Of a stretch of DNA of 64,000 bases, positions 34,327 through 43,660 are shown one piece after another; within the stretch, counting starts at the first letter, position 1, and every line of letters begins with the position of its first letter. Location: assembly GCA_965231925.1 (NCBI GenBank), contig OZ246894.1, positions 2,170,001 through 2,234,000 on the forward strand, written 5' to 3'. The notes under the pieces are model-generated. The model had not been told where the DNA came from. It searched no databases and saw nothing but the letters and a program-made list of their open reading frames with translations. The position numbers and the translations under genes are program-made. The stretch comes from Poriferisodalis sp965231925. Lineage in GTDB: Bacteria; Actinomycetota; Acidimicrobiia; Acidimicrobiales; Poriferisodalaceae.

Positions 34327-36026
34327 CACCCCGTCCGGCTCGCCGGGCTACCGAGCGCGAGAGGCTGCGCCGTTTGGTGGTGCGCGTGGTGCGAGCCGTC
34401 GATGGCTCGCTGCACAAGTGGGCGCGCGGGCCGTACGAATCGACCCTTGCCATCACGGCCTTGGTGGTGCTGGCCGCCGCTTCGCCAGTGTTAGCAGCGT
34501 GCGCAGTGTTCGACTGGTTGTTCGGAGCACAGGTTGCCGCAGGAGGCGAGTCCGGGACTGATGCCGTCCCGCTGCTGATCGCAGGCGCTGCCATTGCGCT
34601 TTTCGCCCTGGCCCTCTTGCGGCTGTGCCGGTTCGAGCGGCGCATCACCGAACGCCAGACCCTCACAGCGTTGGTGCTCGGGTCGTTCGCTGCGGTGGCC
34701 GCCGTGGCGATTGCTCACCTCGCGACCGGGGCGGTAGCACCCACAGCGATGGCGACGGCCTTCGCCGAGGCAGCTGCAACAGTGACCGGGACCAACAGCA
34801 CGACGATCCTGCCAGCCGATCCCGGCGGCGGGAAGCTGGATCTCGGGGGCGGGATGCTGGCGCTTCGAGCGGTGGGACAGTGGCTTGGCGGGGCTGCGTT
34901 CATCGTCGTGCTGGTGCGTGTGCTGCCCCATCTCGGCGTCGGCGGTCTGGATTCCGATGGGGGAGTGGCGACCCGTTCGGCTCGCAGGCTGGCGCCGCGC
35001 AGCGCTGGCACGATGGGCCGCCTGCTGCTGCTGTACGGCGTGCTCACCGTGCTTGTGGCCATCGGCTACGCGCTGGCGGGCATGCCGCTGATCCAAAGCG
35101 GGCTGCATGCGCTGACTACGGCATCGACCGGGGGATTCTCCAGCTACGCAGGCTCGCTGGGTCATTTCGACTCGGCGGCTATCGAATGCGTGGCGATCTT
35201 CGGCATGGCAGCCGGCGGCGTGAGCCTGCCGCTCATGTTCCTAGCGATCCGACGCCGTGATCCAGCTCGCTTCATTCGGAGCTTTGAGTTCCGGCTGTAT
35301 GTCACGTTGATCGTCTTCGCCACCGCGACCGTGGCGTTGTGGACCCGTGACGACTTCGGTTTCGGTCACCTTTTCGGGTTTGAGCATCTCCGCAAGTCGC
35401 TGTTCGCGGTGGTGTCGATGATCTCGACGACTGGTTTCGAGGCAGAGCCCTTCATCGAGCTGTCGACCGGCAGCCAAGCGATCTTGATGGTGCTCATGGT
35501 GATCGGCGGCATGAGCGCGTCCATGGCCGGCGGCTTCAAAGTGGTGCGCCTGGTGACGCTCGCTTCCTACATCGGGCGCGAGCTGCGCCGCGCAATCTAC
35601 CCATCGCTGGCGCAGCGGCTGCGCCTGGGCCGCTCGACCATCTCGGAGACCACGATCAGCCGCATCGTGGGAGAACTGCTGCTCGCAGCGCTGCTGCTGA
35701 TTCCCGCGGCGATTCTGCTCGGCGCCAGCGGGCTCGACATCGTCGGCGCGCTCAGCTACGCCGTGTCCGCGCTCTCCAATGTCGGGCCCGCTGTGTCGTA
35801 TATCGATCCGGAGCTGTCGAGCGTGGGGCCCGCGGTGGGCTCGACCGGGCACCTGGCAGCGGTCGGCTGGCTGGGGCGCCTGACCGCAGGGCTGCTCATG
35901 CTGGCTGGGCGCATGTCGGTGACCGCGACGGCGGTGGCGCTGAGCGTCGCGGTCTATCCGGCAGTGGCTGCGGTCCGTCACGGGCGATGGCGCCGCCGCA
36001 GGGCCTACGGGGTGAGGGTGCGATGA
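34323..36026 (+). CDS. TrkH-family potassium channel subunit 1, divergent first pore
   Basis: A 567-residue polytopic membrane protein of the TrkH/KtrB family. Later pore loops keep a filter glycine (LTTASTGGFSSY, SMISTTGFEAEPF, SALSNVGPAVS). The first P-loop position reads AATVTGTNSTTILP instead of the SGFTxTGAT seen in its neighbour, so the canonical filter is degraded in one quarter of the pore. It also has a basic cytoplasmic N-terminus (residues 1-35). It is co-translated with trkA and followed, through a 19-codon bridging ORF, by a second TrkH. It may work as a heteromer with that copy or have altered selectivity (inference). Confidence 0.85.
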   Translation: MTPRPARRATERERLRRLVVRVVRAVDGSLHKWARGPYESTLAITALVVLAAASPVLAACAVFDWLFGAQVAAGGESGTDAVPLLIAGAAIALFALALLRLCRFERRITERQTLTALVLGSFAAVAAVAIAHLATGAVAPTAMATAFAEAAATVTGTNSTTILPADPGGGKLDLGGGMLALRAVGQWLGGAAFIVVLVRVLPHLGVGGLDSDGGVATRSARRLAPRSAGTMGRLLLLYGVLTVLVAIGYALAGMPLIQSGLHALTTASTGGFSSYAGSLGHFDSAAIECVAIFGMAAGGVSLPLMFLAIRRRDPARFIRSFEFRLYVTLIVFATATVALWTRDDFGFGHLFGFEHLRKSLFAVVSMISTTGFEAEPFIELSTGSQAILMVLMVIGGMSASMAGGFKVVRLVTLASYIGRELRRAIYPSLAQRLRLGRSTISETTISRIVGELLLAALLLIPAAILLGASGLDIVGALSYAVSALSNVGPAVSYIDPELSSVGPAVGSTGHLAAVGWLGRLTAGLLMLAGRMSVTATAVALSVAVYPAVAAVRHGRWRRRRAYGVRVR

Positions 36027-36082
36027 GCGACCCTGCAACGGCACCTCTGGGGCGCCCGCAGCGAAGGTCGCGTTGTCGATGA
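36023..36082 (+). CDS. 19-codon bridging mini-ORF between the two trkH genes (putative)
   Basis: Starts at an ATG overlapping the stop of trkH1 (ATGA) and ends in a TGA overlapping the ATG of trkH2 (ATGA): MSDPATAPLGRPQRRSRCR. It converts a 52-nt gap into two 4-nt overlaps. No function is expected of the peptide; the design suits ribosome relay. It is not merely a longer trkH2, as the frame differs. Confidence 0.4.
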   Translation: MSDPATAPLGRPQRRSRCR

Positions 36083-37668
36083 ACGTCTCGACCCTGCTGG
36101 CGGGGCGACGCTTCGAATCCACCCCGGTGCATGTGAGCGGTGTAGCGCTGCTGCTGGTGGCTGCGGGCATGGCAGTCTCCGCAGGCGTCGCGCTCATCGA
36201 CGGCGGCGGGGGAGCGCTCGCCTTGGCGGCCTCCGCCGCGATCACCGCAAGCGTCGGCAGCGCCTTGATGGGCTCGACCACGGCCTCGGACCGGTCCGAT
36301 TCGCCGCTGGCATTCGCCTCGGTGGCCTGGGCTTGGCTGGCGGTCTCGATAGCGGGAACGATGCCGTACCTGTTCAGCGGCGTGATCGGCTGGAGCGAAG
36401 CCGACAACGCGTTGTTCGAGTCCGTGTCGGGTTTCACCTGCACGGGCGCCACGATCCTGGCCGACATCGACGGGGTTGCCCACGGGATCCTCTTTTTCCG
36501 CAGCATGACCCAGTGGTTCGGCGGCATGGGCCTGATCGTGCTCGCCGTGAGCGTGCTGCCCGCACTGAAGGTCGGCGGGCTGGAGCTCATCGCCAACGAG
36601 GCGCCCGGCCCGACGGCCGATCGCTTCACCCCGCGCATAGCGGCCACGGCTCGGCGGCTGTGGATGCTGTACAGCGGATTCACGGTGGCGGTCGCACTGG
36701 CTCTGCTGGCAGCGGGTACGAGCCTGTTCGACGCGGTGGCACACGCCTTCACCACCGTGGCGACGGGGGGCTTCTCGACGCATTCGGCATCGATTGACTT
36801 CTTCGACTCGCTGGCCGTGGAGCTGGTGGTGATTGTGGGCATGATCGCGTGCGGCGCGAGCTTCTCGATCCATTGGCACACGATCATGCGTACGCGTTCG
36901 AGACTGCGTGGCTACTCGGAGCTGCGCTGGTACCTGGGTCTCATCGGCGGTGCCGCGATTGCGCTGCTGGTGCTCAACTCCGGCAAGCTCGACCTAGGCC
37001 AGAACATCCGCGAGGCTGCCTTCTACGCAGCGTCGCTGGGGTCCAACACCGGCTACGGCCTCACCGATTACACCCATTCACCATTCTGGACGCCTTCCGC
37101 GCAGCTCGTCCTGCTGGCGCTGTTCCTAGTGGGCGGCATGACGGGTTCGACCGCGGGCGGAATGAAGGTGCTGCGCTTGCAGATCGTGGCCCGTTACGCG
37201 GTCCGCGAGGTCATCCGCGCCCGCCATCGCCGGGCTGTGCTGCCGATGCGCATCGGCGACACCACCGTGGCTGAGGACGTGGCAGCGCGGGCGCTGGGAT
37301 TCGTGTTGCTCTACTTGGGTCTTGCACTGGCGGGCGGGGTGCTGATGACCGCATTGGGCAACGATCTCGAGACCGGATTCTCTGGGGCGGTCTCGGCTAT
37401 CGGCACCGTCGGCCCGGCGCTGGGCGAGGCCGGGCCGACCTCATCGGCGCTGGCGTTCGAGCGTGCGTCCCGGCCGGTGATGATGGTGCTCATGCTGTTC
37501 GGCCGCCTCGAAGTGTTTCCCACGATGCTGATGTTCGTTGCTGCGATGCGGGCTGGCACTCGCTCGCGCTACGGGCACCAGGCTGCACAGCGCGGACCAC
37601 GCCGGCTGACTCGCCGGGAGACTCACGCATCCACACGAGCGCTCAAGAGACAGCGCGCAGGGGAGTGA
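36079..37668 (+). CDS. trkH: TrkH-family potassium channel subunit 2
   Basis: A 529-residue channel subunit with all four pore loops recognisable: SVSGFTCTGATIL, TTVATGGFSTHS, SLGSNTGYGLTD and SAIGTVGPALGE. The conserved FFRSMTQWFGGMGLIVLAVS and GGMTGSTAGGMKVLR segments are typical of TrkH. It moves K+ across the membrane under TrkA control. The ATG at 36079 is preferred to a TTG at 36073 because it overlaps the stop of the bridging ORF. Its 3' end overlaps the convergent lipoprotein gene by 26 bp. Confidence 0.92.
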   Translation: MNVSTLLAGRRFESTPVHVSGVALLLVAAGMAVSAGVALIDGGGGALALAASAAITASVGSALMGSTTASDRSDSPLAFASVAWAWLAVSIAGTMPYLFSGVIGWSEADNALFESVSGFTCTGATILADIDGVAHGILFFRSMTQWFGGMGLIVLAVSVLPALKVGGLELIANEAPGPTADRFTPRIAATARRLWMLYSGFTVAVALALLAAGTSLFDAVAHAFTTVATGGFSTHSASIDFFDSLAVELVVIVGMIACGASFSIHWHTIMRTRSRLRGYSELRWYLGLIGGAAIALLVLNSGKLDLGQNIREAAFYAASLGSNTGYGLTDYTHSPFWTPSAQLVLLALFLVGGMTGSTAGGMKVLRLQIVARYAVREVIRARHRRAVLPMRIGDTTVAEDVAARALGFVLLYLGLALAGGVLMTALGNDLETGFSGAVSAIGTVGPALGEAGPTSSALAFERASRPVMMVLMLFGRLEVFPTMLMFVAAMRAGTRSRYGHQAAQRGPRRLTRRETHASTRALKRQRAGE

Positions 37669-38281
37669 GCGGCATCAACTCGCTGAAGTCGTCTACCCGC
37701 AGCGCGCGAGGAAGCTCGCCGGGCTGGACCTGAGCAATTGTCCCGGCCCCGTCCGGAAGCAACTGCGCGACGCCGTCGAGAAAGAACAGCACGCCCTGGC
37801 TGTCTCTTGCGAGCGCTGAGGCGGTGAGGACGAGCTGTGCCACCGCGCGCACCCTCTGGGCGCCTTCGACTTCGAAGAACACCTCATTGAGGTGGATGGA
37901 CACAACGTTGTTCCGCAAGAGCTGCACGTCCACGACCTCGGTGCCGGCCGGGATCGCGGATTCGAGTCCGTTCTCGGCTTCGGCCGGTGTCGTGCCCGCC
38001 AGCAGGTTGTTGAGAGGGGCATCGAGGAAGACCGGTGCTGCGAGGGGACGCTGCAATTCGACGAGAAGGCCGTCGCGCAGGAAGTAGACCGCATGCAGCG
38101 AGGTTGTCGGCGTATCGGGAGCTGCACCCACGACGGGCTGGTTGTTGCGTTCGGGAAAGACGCCTGCCGGCACCTCGACACGGGAAGGAGCGTCGTCGGT
38201 GGGCAATCCGCACCCGGTGATCGCAATCACGCAACCGATGGCTGCGCCGAGGCATTTCATTGCGCAGCGGGAGAGCTTCAT
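37643..38281 (-). CDS. GerMN-domain lipoprotein (LpqB-like, short)
   Basis: A 212-residue lipoprotein: MKLSRCAMKCLGAAIGCVIA with lipobox ITGCG, then a single GerMN domain (LHAVYFLRDGLLVELQRPL, LNNLLAGTTPAEAENGLES, NNVVSIHLNEVFFEVEGAQR). In mycobacteria the gene after mtrB is lpqB, whose product has a GerMN domain plus a beta-propeller (about 580 residues) and modulates MtrB. Here only the GerMN part exists. Its ATG overlaps the mtrB stop, supporting the same role at the membrane outer face. Confidence 0.85.
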   Translation of the reverse strand: MKLSRCAMKCLGAAIGCVIAITGCGLPTDDAPSRVEVPAGVFPERNNQPVVGAAPDTPTTSLHAVYFLRDGLLVELQRPLAAPVFLDAPLNNLLAGTTPAEAENGLESAIPAGTEVVDVQLLRNNVVSIHLNEVFFEVEGAQRVRAVAQLVLTASALARDSQGVLFFLDGVAQLLPDGAGTIAQVQPGELPRALRVDDFSELMPLTPLRAVS

Positions 38282-39693
38282 CGGTGACCTGCAATGGGAA
38301 GTCTGACGACGAAACGCGCTCCGCGCTGGCCGTCGGGGCGTGCCTCCACGTGCACAGTTCCCCCATGTCGGCGCGTGTGCTCGTACACCAGCGCCAGTCC
38401 GAGACCAGCGCCACTGCCTGCTCCTCGTTTACGTGCCGCAGCACCGCGTGTGAAACGCTCAAAGACGAGCTCGCGTTCAGACGGCGCGACTCCCGGGCCG
38501 CCGTCCTCGACGGCGACTCGAACCGAATTGCCCGGCCGGGAGATCTCCACCCGGGCAACGCCGCCGCCGTGCTTGTCGGCATTTCGCAGCAAGTTGTCGA
38601 AGACCTGCGCAAGTCCTCGCTTGTCGCCGATCACGACTGCATCGGTCGCAGTCGCGCTGATGTCCAGTGTGACGTCGGGCCCGTGCGCGGCGACGCGATG
38701 CTGGACCAACTCGGTGATGTTGACGAGGCCGCGTTCGAAGACCGAACCGTCTGCATCGGGGCGGGAGATCTCCAGCAGGTCCTGTACGAGCTGCTGGAAC
38801 CTGTCGACCTCCGAAGCGAGCAGATCCAGCGCAGTTGCACCTTGAGCCGACAGTTCGTCGCGATGGCCGCTGAGGTAGTCGATCGAGCTCCGCAGAGTCT
38901 GCAGCGGTGAACGCAACTCGTGGCTCACGTCGGACGCGAACCTGGCATCACGCGCAATCCGGCGTTCCATGGCATCGGCCATGTCGTTGAACGACTCCAC
39001 GATCACGGCGAGATCGGGGTCGTCGCTGCGTTCGACGCGTGTGTCGAACCGGCCGTGAGCGATCGAGTTCGCAGCATCGGACACCGTTGCCAGCGGTCGC
39101 AACAGCCGTCCGCCGGCCCAGGCGCCGACGGCGACGCCGATCAGCACCGTCAGCGCGGCTCCCACGCCGAGGATCAGGCGCAGGCTGGCGAGCGTGGCCT
39201 CGATCTCAGAGAGGGGGACCACCTCGAAGTACAGCGTTTCGCTGAGCTGGGACACCGCAGACGGACGCAGGCGCAGACCCAGCGCGAGCTGGGGAACTCC
39301 GTCGAGCCGGTATCGCATTGCGTGGGCTTCGTCGGACCGCTCCACCGCGTCTACGAACTCGTCGGGCAGGTCGCTGGGCACGAGCGACGGAGATCGCCAG
39401 ATGTCGGGTCCGGTGCGGACGATGGAGCGGCTGCCGCTGAGGCTGGGAAGCGATTCCAGGAGGACGGCGAAGTCGGGGCTCTCCGCACGCAGCGAGCCCT
39501 GCACCTGGGTCGCGTTCGCGAAGAACTGGGCCTCGGAGGAATCTTGGCGCAGGCCCAGCATCGAACCGCGGGAGAGGCTGTAGGTCATGACGACCAGCAG
39601 GAACGCCGCCAGCATCGCGCCGAGCGTGAACGCCCCGACGACTCGAGCGCGTAGCGGCAGCCGCCGCAGTGGGCGCGGCCACCGCAGCATCAT
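38278..39693 (-). CDS. mtrB: MtrB-like sensor histidine kinase
   Basis: A 471-residue membrane kinase. TM1 is near residues 18-40 (VVGAFTLGAMLAAFLLVVMT), an extracytoplasmic sensor spans about 45-180, and TM2 (LILGVGAALTVLIGVAVGAW) leads into HAMP. The H-box is FASDVSHELRSPLQTLRSS, followed by N-box NLLRNADKHGGG, G1 VEDGGPGVAPSE and G2 GAGLGLALVYEHTRRHGG. Partner and order (mtrA, mtrB, lipoprotein) match the actinobacterial system controlling wall metabolism and division. An earlier start at 39756 only reads through a tandem repeat; the ATG at 39693 overlaps the stop of a bridging ORF. Confidence 0.9.
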   Translation of the reverse strand: MMLRWPRPLRRLPLRARVVGAFTLGAMLAAFLLVVMTYSLSRGSMLGLRQDSSEAQFFANATQVQGSLRAESPDFAVLLESLPSLSGSRSIVRTGPDIWRSPSLVPSDLPDEFVDAVERSDEAHAMRYRLDGVPQLALGLRLRPSAVSQLSETLYFEVVPLSEIEATLASLRLILGVGAALTVLIGVAVGAWAGGRLLRPLATVSDAANSIAHGRFDTRVERSDDPDLAVIVESFNDMADAMERRIARDARFASDVSHELRSPLQTLRSSIDYLSGHRDELSAQGATALDLLASEVDRFQQLVQDLLEISRPDADGSVFERGLVNITELVQHRVAAHGPDVTLDISATATDAVVIGDKRGLAQVFDNLLRNADKHGGGVARVEISRPGNSVRVAVEDGGPGVAPSERELVFERFTRGAAARKRGAGSGAGLGLALVYEHTRRHGGTVHVEARPDGQRGARFVVRLPIAGHR

Positions 39694-39767
39694 GTGACCA
39701 TCCTGCAAGCGGGTGCCGCCATCGGGCACAGCAGCCGCCGCAGTGGGCGCGGCCACCGCAGCCTCAT
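39690..39767 (-). CDS. 25-codon bridging mini-ORF 2 (putative mtr leader)
   Basis: Second copy of the 25-codon ORF with three residue changes or fewer. Its start overlaps the stop of copy 1 and its stop overlaps the first ATG of mtrB, both as ATGA. Together the copies give an unbroken chain of 4-nt overlaps from mtrA to mtrB. Confidence 0.4.
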   Translation of the reverse strand: MRLRWPRPLRRLLCPMAAPACRMVT

Positions 39768-39841
39768 GTCACCACTCTGCGAGCGGGTGCCGCCATCGGG
39801 CACAGCAGCCGCCGCAGCGGGCGCGGCCACCGCAGCCTCAT
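39764..39841 (-). CDS. 25-codon bridging mini-ORF 1 (putative mtr leader)
   Basis: An ATG one base after the mtrA stop encodes a 25-residue peptide beginning MRLRWPRPLRRLLCPMAAPA. Its TGA overlaps the ATG of the next copy (ATGA). The N-terminus copies that of MtrB. It is part of a 74-bp duplication. Confidence 0.4.
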   Translation of the reverse strand: MRLRWPRPLRRLLCPMAAPARRVVT

Positions 39842-39842
39842 G

Positions 39843-40529
<687 letters not shown>

Positions 40530-40534
40530 ACTGC

Positions 40535-41023
40535 CTATTCGCCGCCTGCGCCGTCGCCGAACCCAGCATCGGAGAACGGCTCCCAGTGCCCGAGGCCGAC
40601 CGTGTCGTCGTAGGCAGGCGATGCTGTGCCGGCTGCACCTTGGCCCGGACGCTGCTCTCCCCGGCGCTCCCGCACTGAGGCTTGGTCGGCCCACTCGCTC
40701 ATGGAGCGCAGCACGAGCGCTGCGAGCGCAGCGACGCCTGCTGCGGCTGCCAGCGCTCCGATGACGGTCCCGCCCAGCGCGGGACCGACGCAATCCAGGC
40801 TGCATTGCAGGGCGCCAGTCGCCCAGCCCGCAAGCCCGCCACAGACTGCGGCGACGACGATCGCGGCGAAGGCCACGGCGCGGGCGAGCACGGAGGGCAA
40901 AGCGGTGGGCGCAGCAGTGAGCTCGATGCCGCCGTCCATCGGATCGTCGGCGCTGGCGGGGGGCCCTGGTGTCTGCGGACTGCTGTGCGGCCAGTCGTCG
41001 CCCTGCACGCTCATCCGTGCCAT
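40535..41023 (-). CDS. small membrane protein upstream of mtrA
   Basis: A 162-residue protein with two hydrophobic segments (LARAVAFAAIVVAAVCGGLA, then LGGTVIGALAAAAGVAALAA) separated by a short loop containing two Cys (LQCSLDCVG). It has a Pro/Asp-rich N-terminus and a Glu/Gly-rich C-terminal tail. No family is recognised. It sits 5 bp before mtrA on the same strand and is probably in its operon. The start could also be 41014. Confidence 0.65.
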   Translation of the reverse strand: MARMSVQGDDWPHSSPQTPGPPASADDPMDGGIELTAAPTALPSVLARAVAFAAIVVAAVCGGLAGWATGALQCSLDCVGPALGGTVIGALAAAAGVAALAALVLRSMSEWADQASVRERRGEQRPGQGAAGTASPAYDDTVGLGHWEPFSDAGFGDGAGGE

Positions 41024-41061
41024 GGTACGGCCAGACGGGACCCAGACCGTCAATCGCCGAA

Positions 41062-41146
41062 GAGGCTGAGCCGATAGGCGAAACCGTGGCCCGAGCGGCC
41101 CGTGAGCGCCGAGTCAATGGAAATTGGGAACAAGAGCGGGAAACAA
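41062..41146 (-). repeat. dispersed intergenic repeat, inverted copy
   Basis: The reverse complement reads TTGTTTCCCGCTCTTGTTCC, then GCTCACGGGCCGCTCGGGCC and an imperfect remnant of the hairpin, matching 32873-32964. It lies in the divergent gap before the NUDIX gene. Confidence 0.65.
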
Positions 41147-41264
41147 CTGGTGCGACAGCGGGAAGGTTCACCCATCCACGCATCCTTTAGGTGTGCGGCT
41201 CGCTGGGTTGTGTGTCGGCTCAGGCACCCGGCTTGCGTGGCAGACTGCCGGAGTGCCCTCTGAC

Positions 41265-41759
41265 ATGCACCGATGGGCTGTTGCCGGCGGCATTCTCGCG
41301 GACGACGGCGCTGTGCTCATGGTCAACAACCGTCGACGCAATGGCAGCACCGACTGGAGTACGCCGGGCGGAGTCGTCGATCCGGGCGAGACGGTGCTCG
41401 GGGCATTGACCCGTGAGGTTGCCGAGGAGACCGGCTTGCAGGTCGCAACTTGGGACGGGCCGCTCTACACCGTCGAGGCCGATGGCACCGCCGGGCCCGG
41501 TTGGTTCTTGAAGGTCGAGGTTCACGAGGCCCAGCAGTGGAGCGGCGACCTCGATATCGACGACCCCGATGGCATCGTATTCGACGCTCGATGGGTGCGC
41601 ATCGGCGAACTCGAAGATCTGCTGAGGGGCCAGTACGCATGGATGGCTGAACCGCTGCTCGCGTACCTGGACGGCGGTGCTCCGCGTGGCCACGTGTTCC
41701 GTTACACCGTGACCGGCGATCACCGCAGCGGCCTGGTGGTGACGCCCGAGGGGCGCTGA
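41265..41759 (+). CDS. NUDIX hydrolase
   Basis: A 164-residue NUDIX protein; the box is complete (GGVVDPGETVLGALTREVAEETGL; G-x5-E-x7-RE-x2-EE-x-G). Substrate is a nucleoside diphosphate linked to an unknown group. The Trp-rich strand NGSTDWSTPGG precedes the box. A GTG at 41253 is an alternative start, adding four residues. It is followed 23 bp later by dinB; a nucleotide-pool cleaning role would fit but is inference. Confidence 0.88.
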   Translation: MHRWAVAGGILADDGAVLMVNNRRRNGSTDWSTPGGVVDPGETVLGALTREVAEETGLQVATWDGPLYTVEADGTAGPGWFLKVEVHEAQQWSGDLDIDDPDGIVFDARWVRIGELEDLLRGQYAWMAEPLLAYLDGGAPRGHVFRYTVTGDHRSGLVVTPEGR

Positions 41760-41782
41760 CCGCAGCCACCCACCGCAGTCCC

Positions 41783-43177
41783 GTGAGCCGATCACCGCAT
41801 CGATTGCCCGACCCAACCGATCCCAGCGAGCTCCCGATCCTGCACGTCGACATGGACGCGTTCTACGTGGAGGTGGAGCGCAAGCGCGATCCGTCGCTGG
41901 TCGGGCGCCCGGTGATCGTCGGGGGATCAGGCAGGCGCGGTGTCGTCGCATCGGCCAGCTACGAAGCGCGAGCGTCGGGCGTACACGCGGCGATGCCGAC
42001 CGCACAGGCGCGCCGGCTGTGTCCGGGGGCTGCGGTCGTCACGTCGGATTTCTCCGGCTACGTCGAGGCCTCGTCGGCAATCGCGGAGGTCTTTGAGTCG
42101 GTCACACCTCATGTGGAGCCGATTGCGCTGGATGAGGCCTTTCTGGATGTCTCCGGCGCCCACCGGCTCTTCGGCCCGACGCCTGAGATCGCGTGGCACC
42201 TGCGCGATGCCATCCGCGAAGCGGTGGCACTCGAATGTTCCGTCGGCGTCGCCTCCAACAAGACCTTGGCAAAGCTCGCCTCCGAAGCGGCGAAGCCGGC
42301 CGTGCGCGCGACCGGCCCCGAGCCAGGGCTCGGCGTTCGGGTGGTCTGTGTCGCGGACGAGCTGGAATTCCTGCGGGCCCACCGCGCGGAGGCGCTGTGG
42401 GGCGTGGGACCGGTGACGCTGCGTCGGCTCCACGAGATCGATGTGCACACCGTGGGCGACTTGGCGGCGGTGCCGCTGGAACGGCTGATCTCCGCCGTCG
42501 GCACTGCGCACGGCGCGCACCTGGCGGCGCTCGCACAGGGACGTGATGACCGGCCGGTTCATCGAGGCGGGATCCCGCGTTCGATCAGCCACGAACAGAC
42601 ATTCGAATTCGATCTGAATGATGCAGATCTCATTCGAGGCGAAGCGATTCGGCTCGCCGATGCCGTCGCGTCCCGTCTGCGCGCCCACGGGCTGTCGGGG
42701 CGGACCGTCACGGTCAAGGTGAAGCATCCTGACTTCTCGCTGCGGACGCGAGCGCACACGCTCGACGAGCCGGTCCAAACCGGCACGACAGTCGCGCAGG
42801 TGGCCCAGCGGCTCATCGGTACCCTCGATCTCGGCGGGGGAATCCGTTTGCTGGGAGTGGCGGTGTCGAACCTGGCGGTGTCGATTCTGGAGGGGACGGC
42901 GTCGGGCGGGACCGAGGCCGACACAGCCGCCGTCGACGAAGACTCCGCGCAGCCCTCGGCCCCACTCCAGCTCGCATTCGACTTGGGCCTGCGGTCCGGT
43001 ACTGAGCCAGCGCGCAGCGGTGACACGGACTGCGGCCCGACCGGCGACTCTGAGCTCGACCTCCAGCTTGCTGACGCCTTGGATGCCATTCGAGACCGTT
43101 TTGGCCGTGCCGTGATTGCGCACGGCTCGGCTGCCTTGCGAGGCGGTCAGCCCGGCGAACGCCGCTGGGGCCGCTGA
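41783..43177 (+). CDS. dinB: DNA polymerase IV (Y family)
   Basis: A 464-residue translesion polymerase: LHVDMDAFYVEVERKRDP, GVVASASYEARASGVHAAMP, PIALDEAFLDVSGAHRLFG, CSVGVASNKTLAKLASEAAK, the helix-hairpin-helix ALWGVGPVTLRRLHEIDVHT, and the little-finger domain (SISHEQTFEFDL, VTVKVKHPDFSLRTR). It is about 110 residues longer than typical DinB. The extra C-terminus has an acidic linker, QLAFDLGL (clamp-binding-like) and ALDAIRDRFGRAV. The start is GTG at 41783. Confidence 0.93.
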   Translation: MSRSPHRLPDPTDPSELPILHVDMDAFYVEVERKRDPSLVGRPVIVGGSGRRGVVASASYEARASGVHAAMPTAQARRLCPGAAVVTSDFSGYVEASSAIAEVFESVTPHVEPIALDEAFLDVSGAHRLFGPTPEIAWHLRDAIREAVALECSVGVASNKTLAKLASEAAKPAVRATGPEPGLGVRVVCVADELEFLRAHRAEALWGVGPVTLRRLHEIDVHTVGDLAAVPLERLISAVGTAHGAHLAALAQGRDDRPVHRGGIPRSISHEQTFEFDLNDADLIRGEAIRLADAVASRLRAHGLSGRTVTVKVKHPDFSLRTRAHTLDEPVQTGTTVAQVAQRLIGTLDLGGGIRLLGVAVSNLAVSILEGTASGGTEADTAAVDEDSAQPSAPLQLAFDLGLRSGTEPARSGDTDCGPTGDSELDLQLADALDAIRDRFGRAVIAHGSAALRGGQPGERRWGR

Positions 43178-43282
43178 AACCACTGCGCCGTCGGCGCGAA
43201 GCACGCGGGGTGCGTGGAAGTAGTGCTGGGCGCGGTCCTACACTGGACCCAACATCGGTGAGACAGCATTTGGAGTCTGTGC

Positions 43283-43660
43283 GTGCCGCTTTCCGAAGAC
43301 GAACAACGGATCCTGCTCGAGATCGAGAAGGACTTCTACGACACTGACCCGGAGTTCGCGCGGGAAGTGTCTGAGACCACGCTGACTCGCCATGCCCTGC
43401 GCAACATCCGCTGGGCTGTGCTCGGCGGGATCCTGGGTCTGGTCGGCATCGGCTTGGGCCTGCAGGTGCACTTCGCGCTGTCTTTCGTCGCATTCCTGGT
43501 GGTGTTCGCAAGTGCAGTCGTGATCGAGCGCAATGTCCGCAAGATGGGCAGGCTGGGTCTCGAGAAAGTCTCCGATTCGATCGCGAAGCGCACCAAGCCC
43601 GACAGTTCGGACTCCTTCGGCGACCGTATGAGGCGCCGCTTCCGCGACGACCCCAGCTAG
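43283..43660 (+). CDS. DUF3040 membrane protein
   Basis: A 125-residue actinobacterial DUF3040 protein: MPLSEDEQRILLEIEKDFYD at the start, two transmembrane segments (WAVLGGILGLVGIGLGLQVH, LSFVAFLVVFASAVVIE) and a basic tail. Family function is unknown; relatives often sit upstream of dcw genes. The start is GTG. Its last four bases overlap the 3' end of the convergent transglutaminase gene. Confidence 0.85.
   Translation: MPLSEDEQRILLEIEKDFYDTDPEFAREVSETTLTRHALRNIRWAVLGGILGLVGIGLGLQVHFALSFVAFLVVFASAVVIERNVRKMGRLGLEKVSDSIAKRTKPDSSDSFGDRMRRRFRDDPS

Noticed and set aside
35241..36887. Long minus-strand ORF across both trkH genes
   Set aside because: Antisense shadow; it crosses two well-supported genes and their junction.
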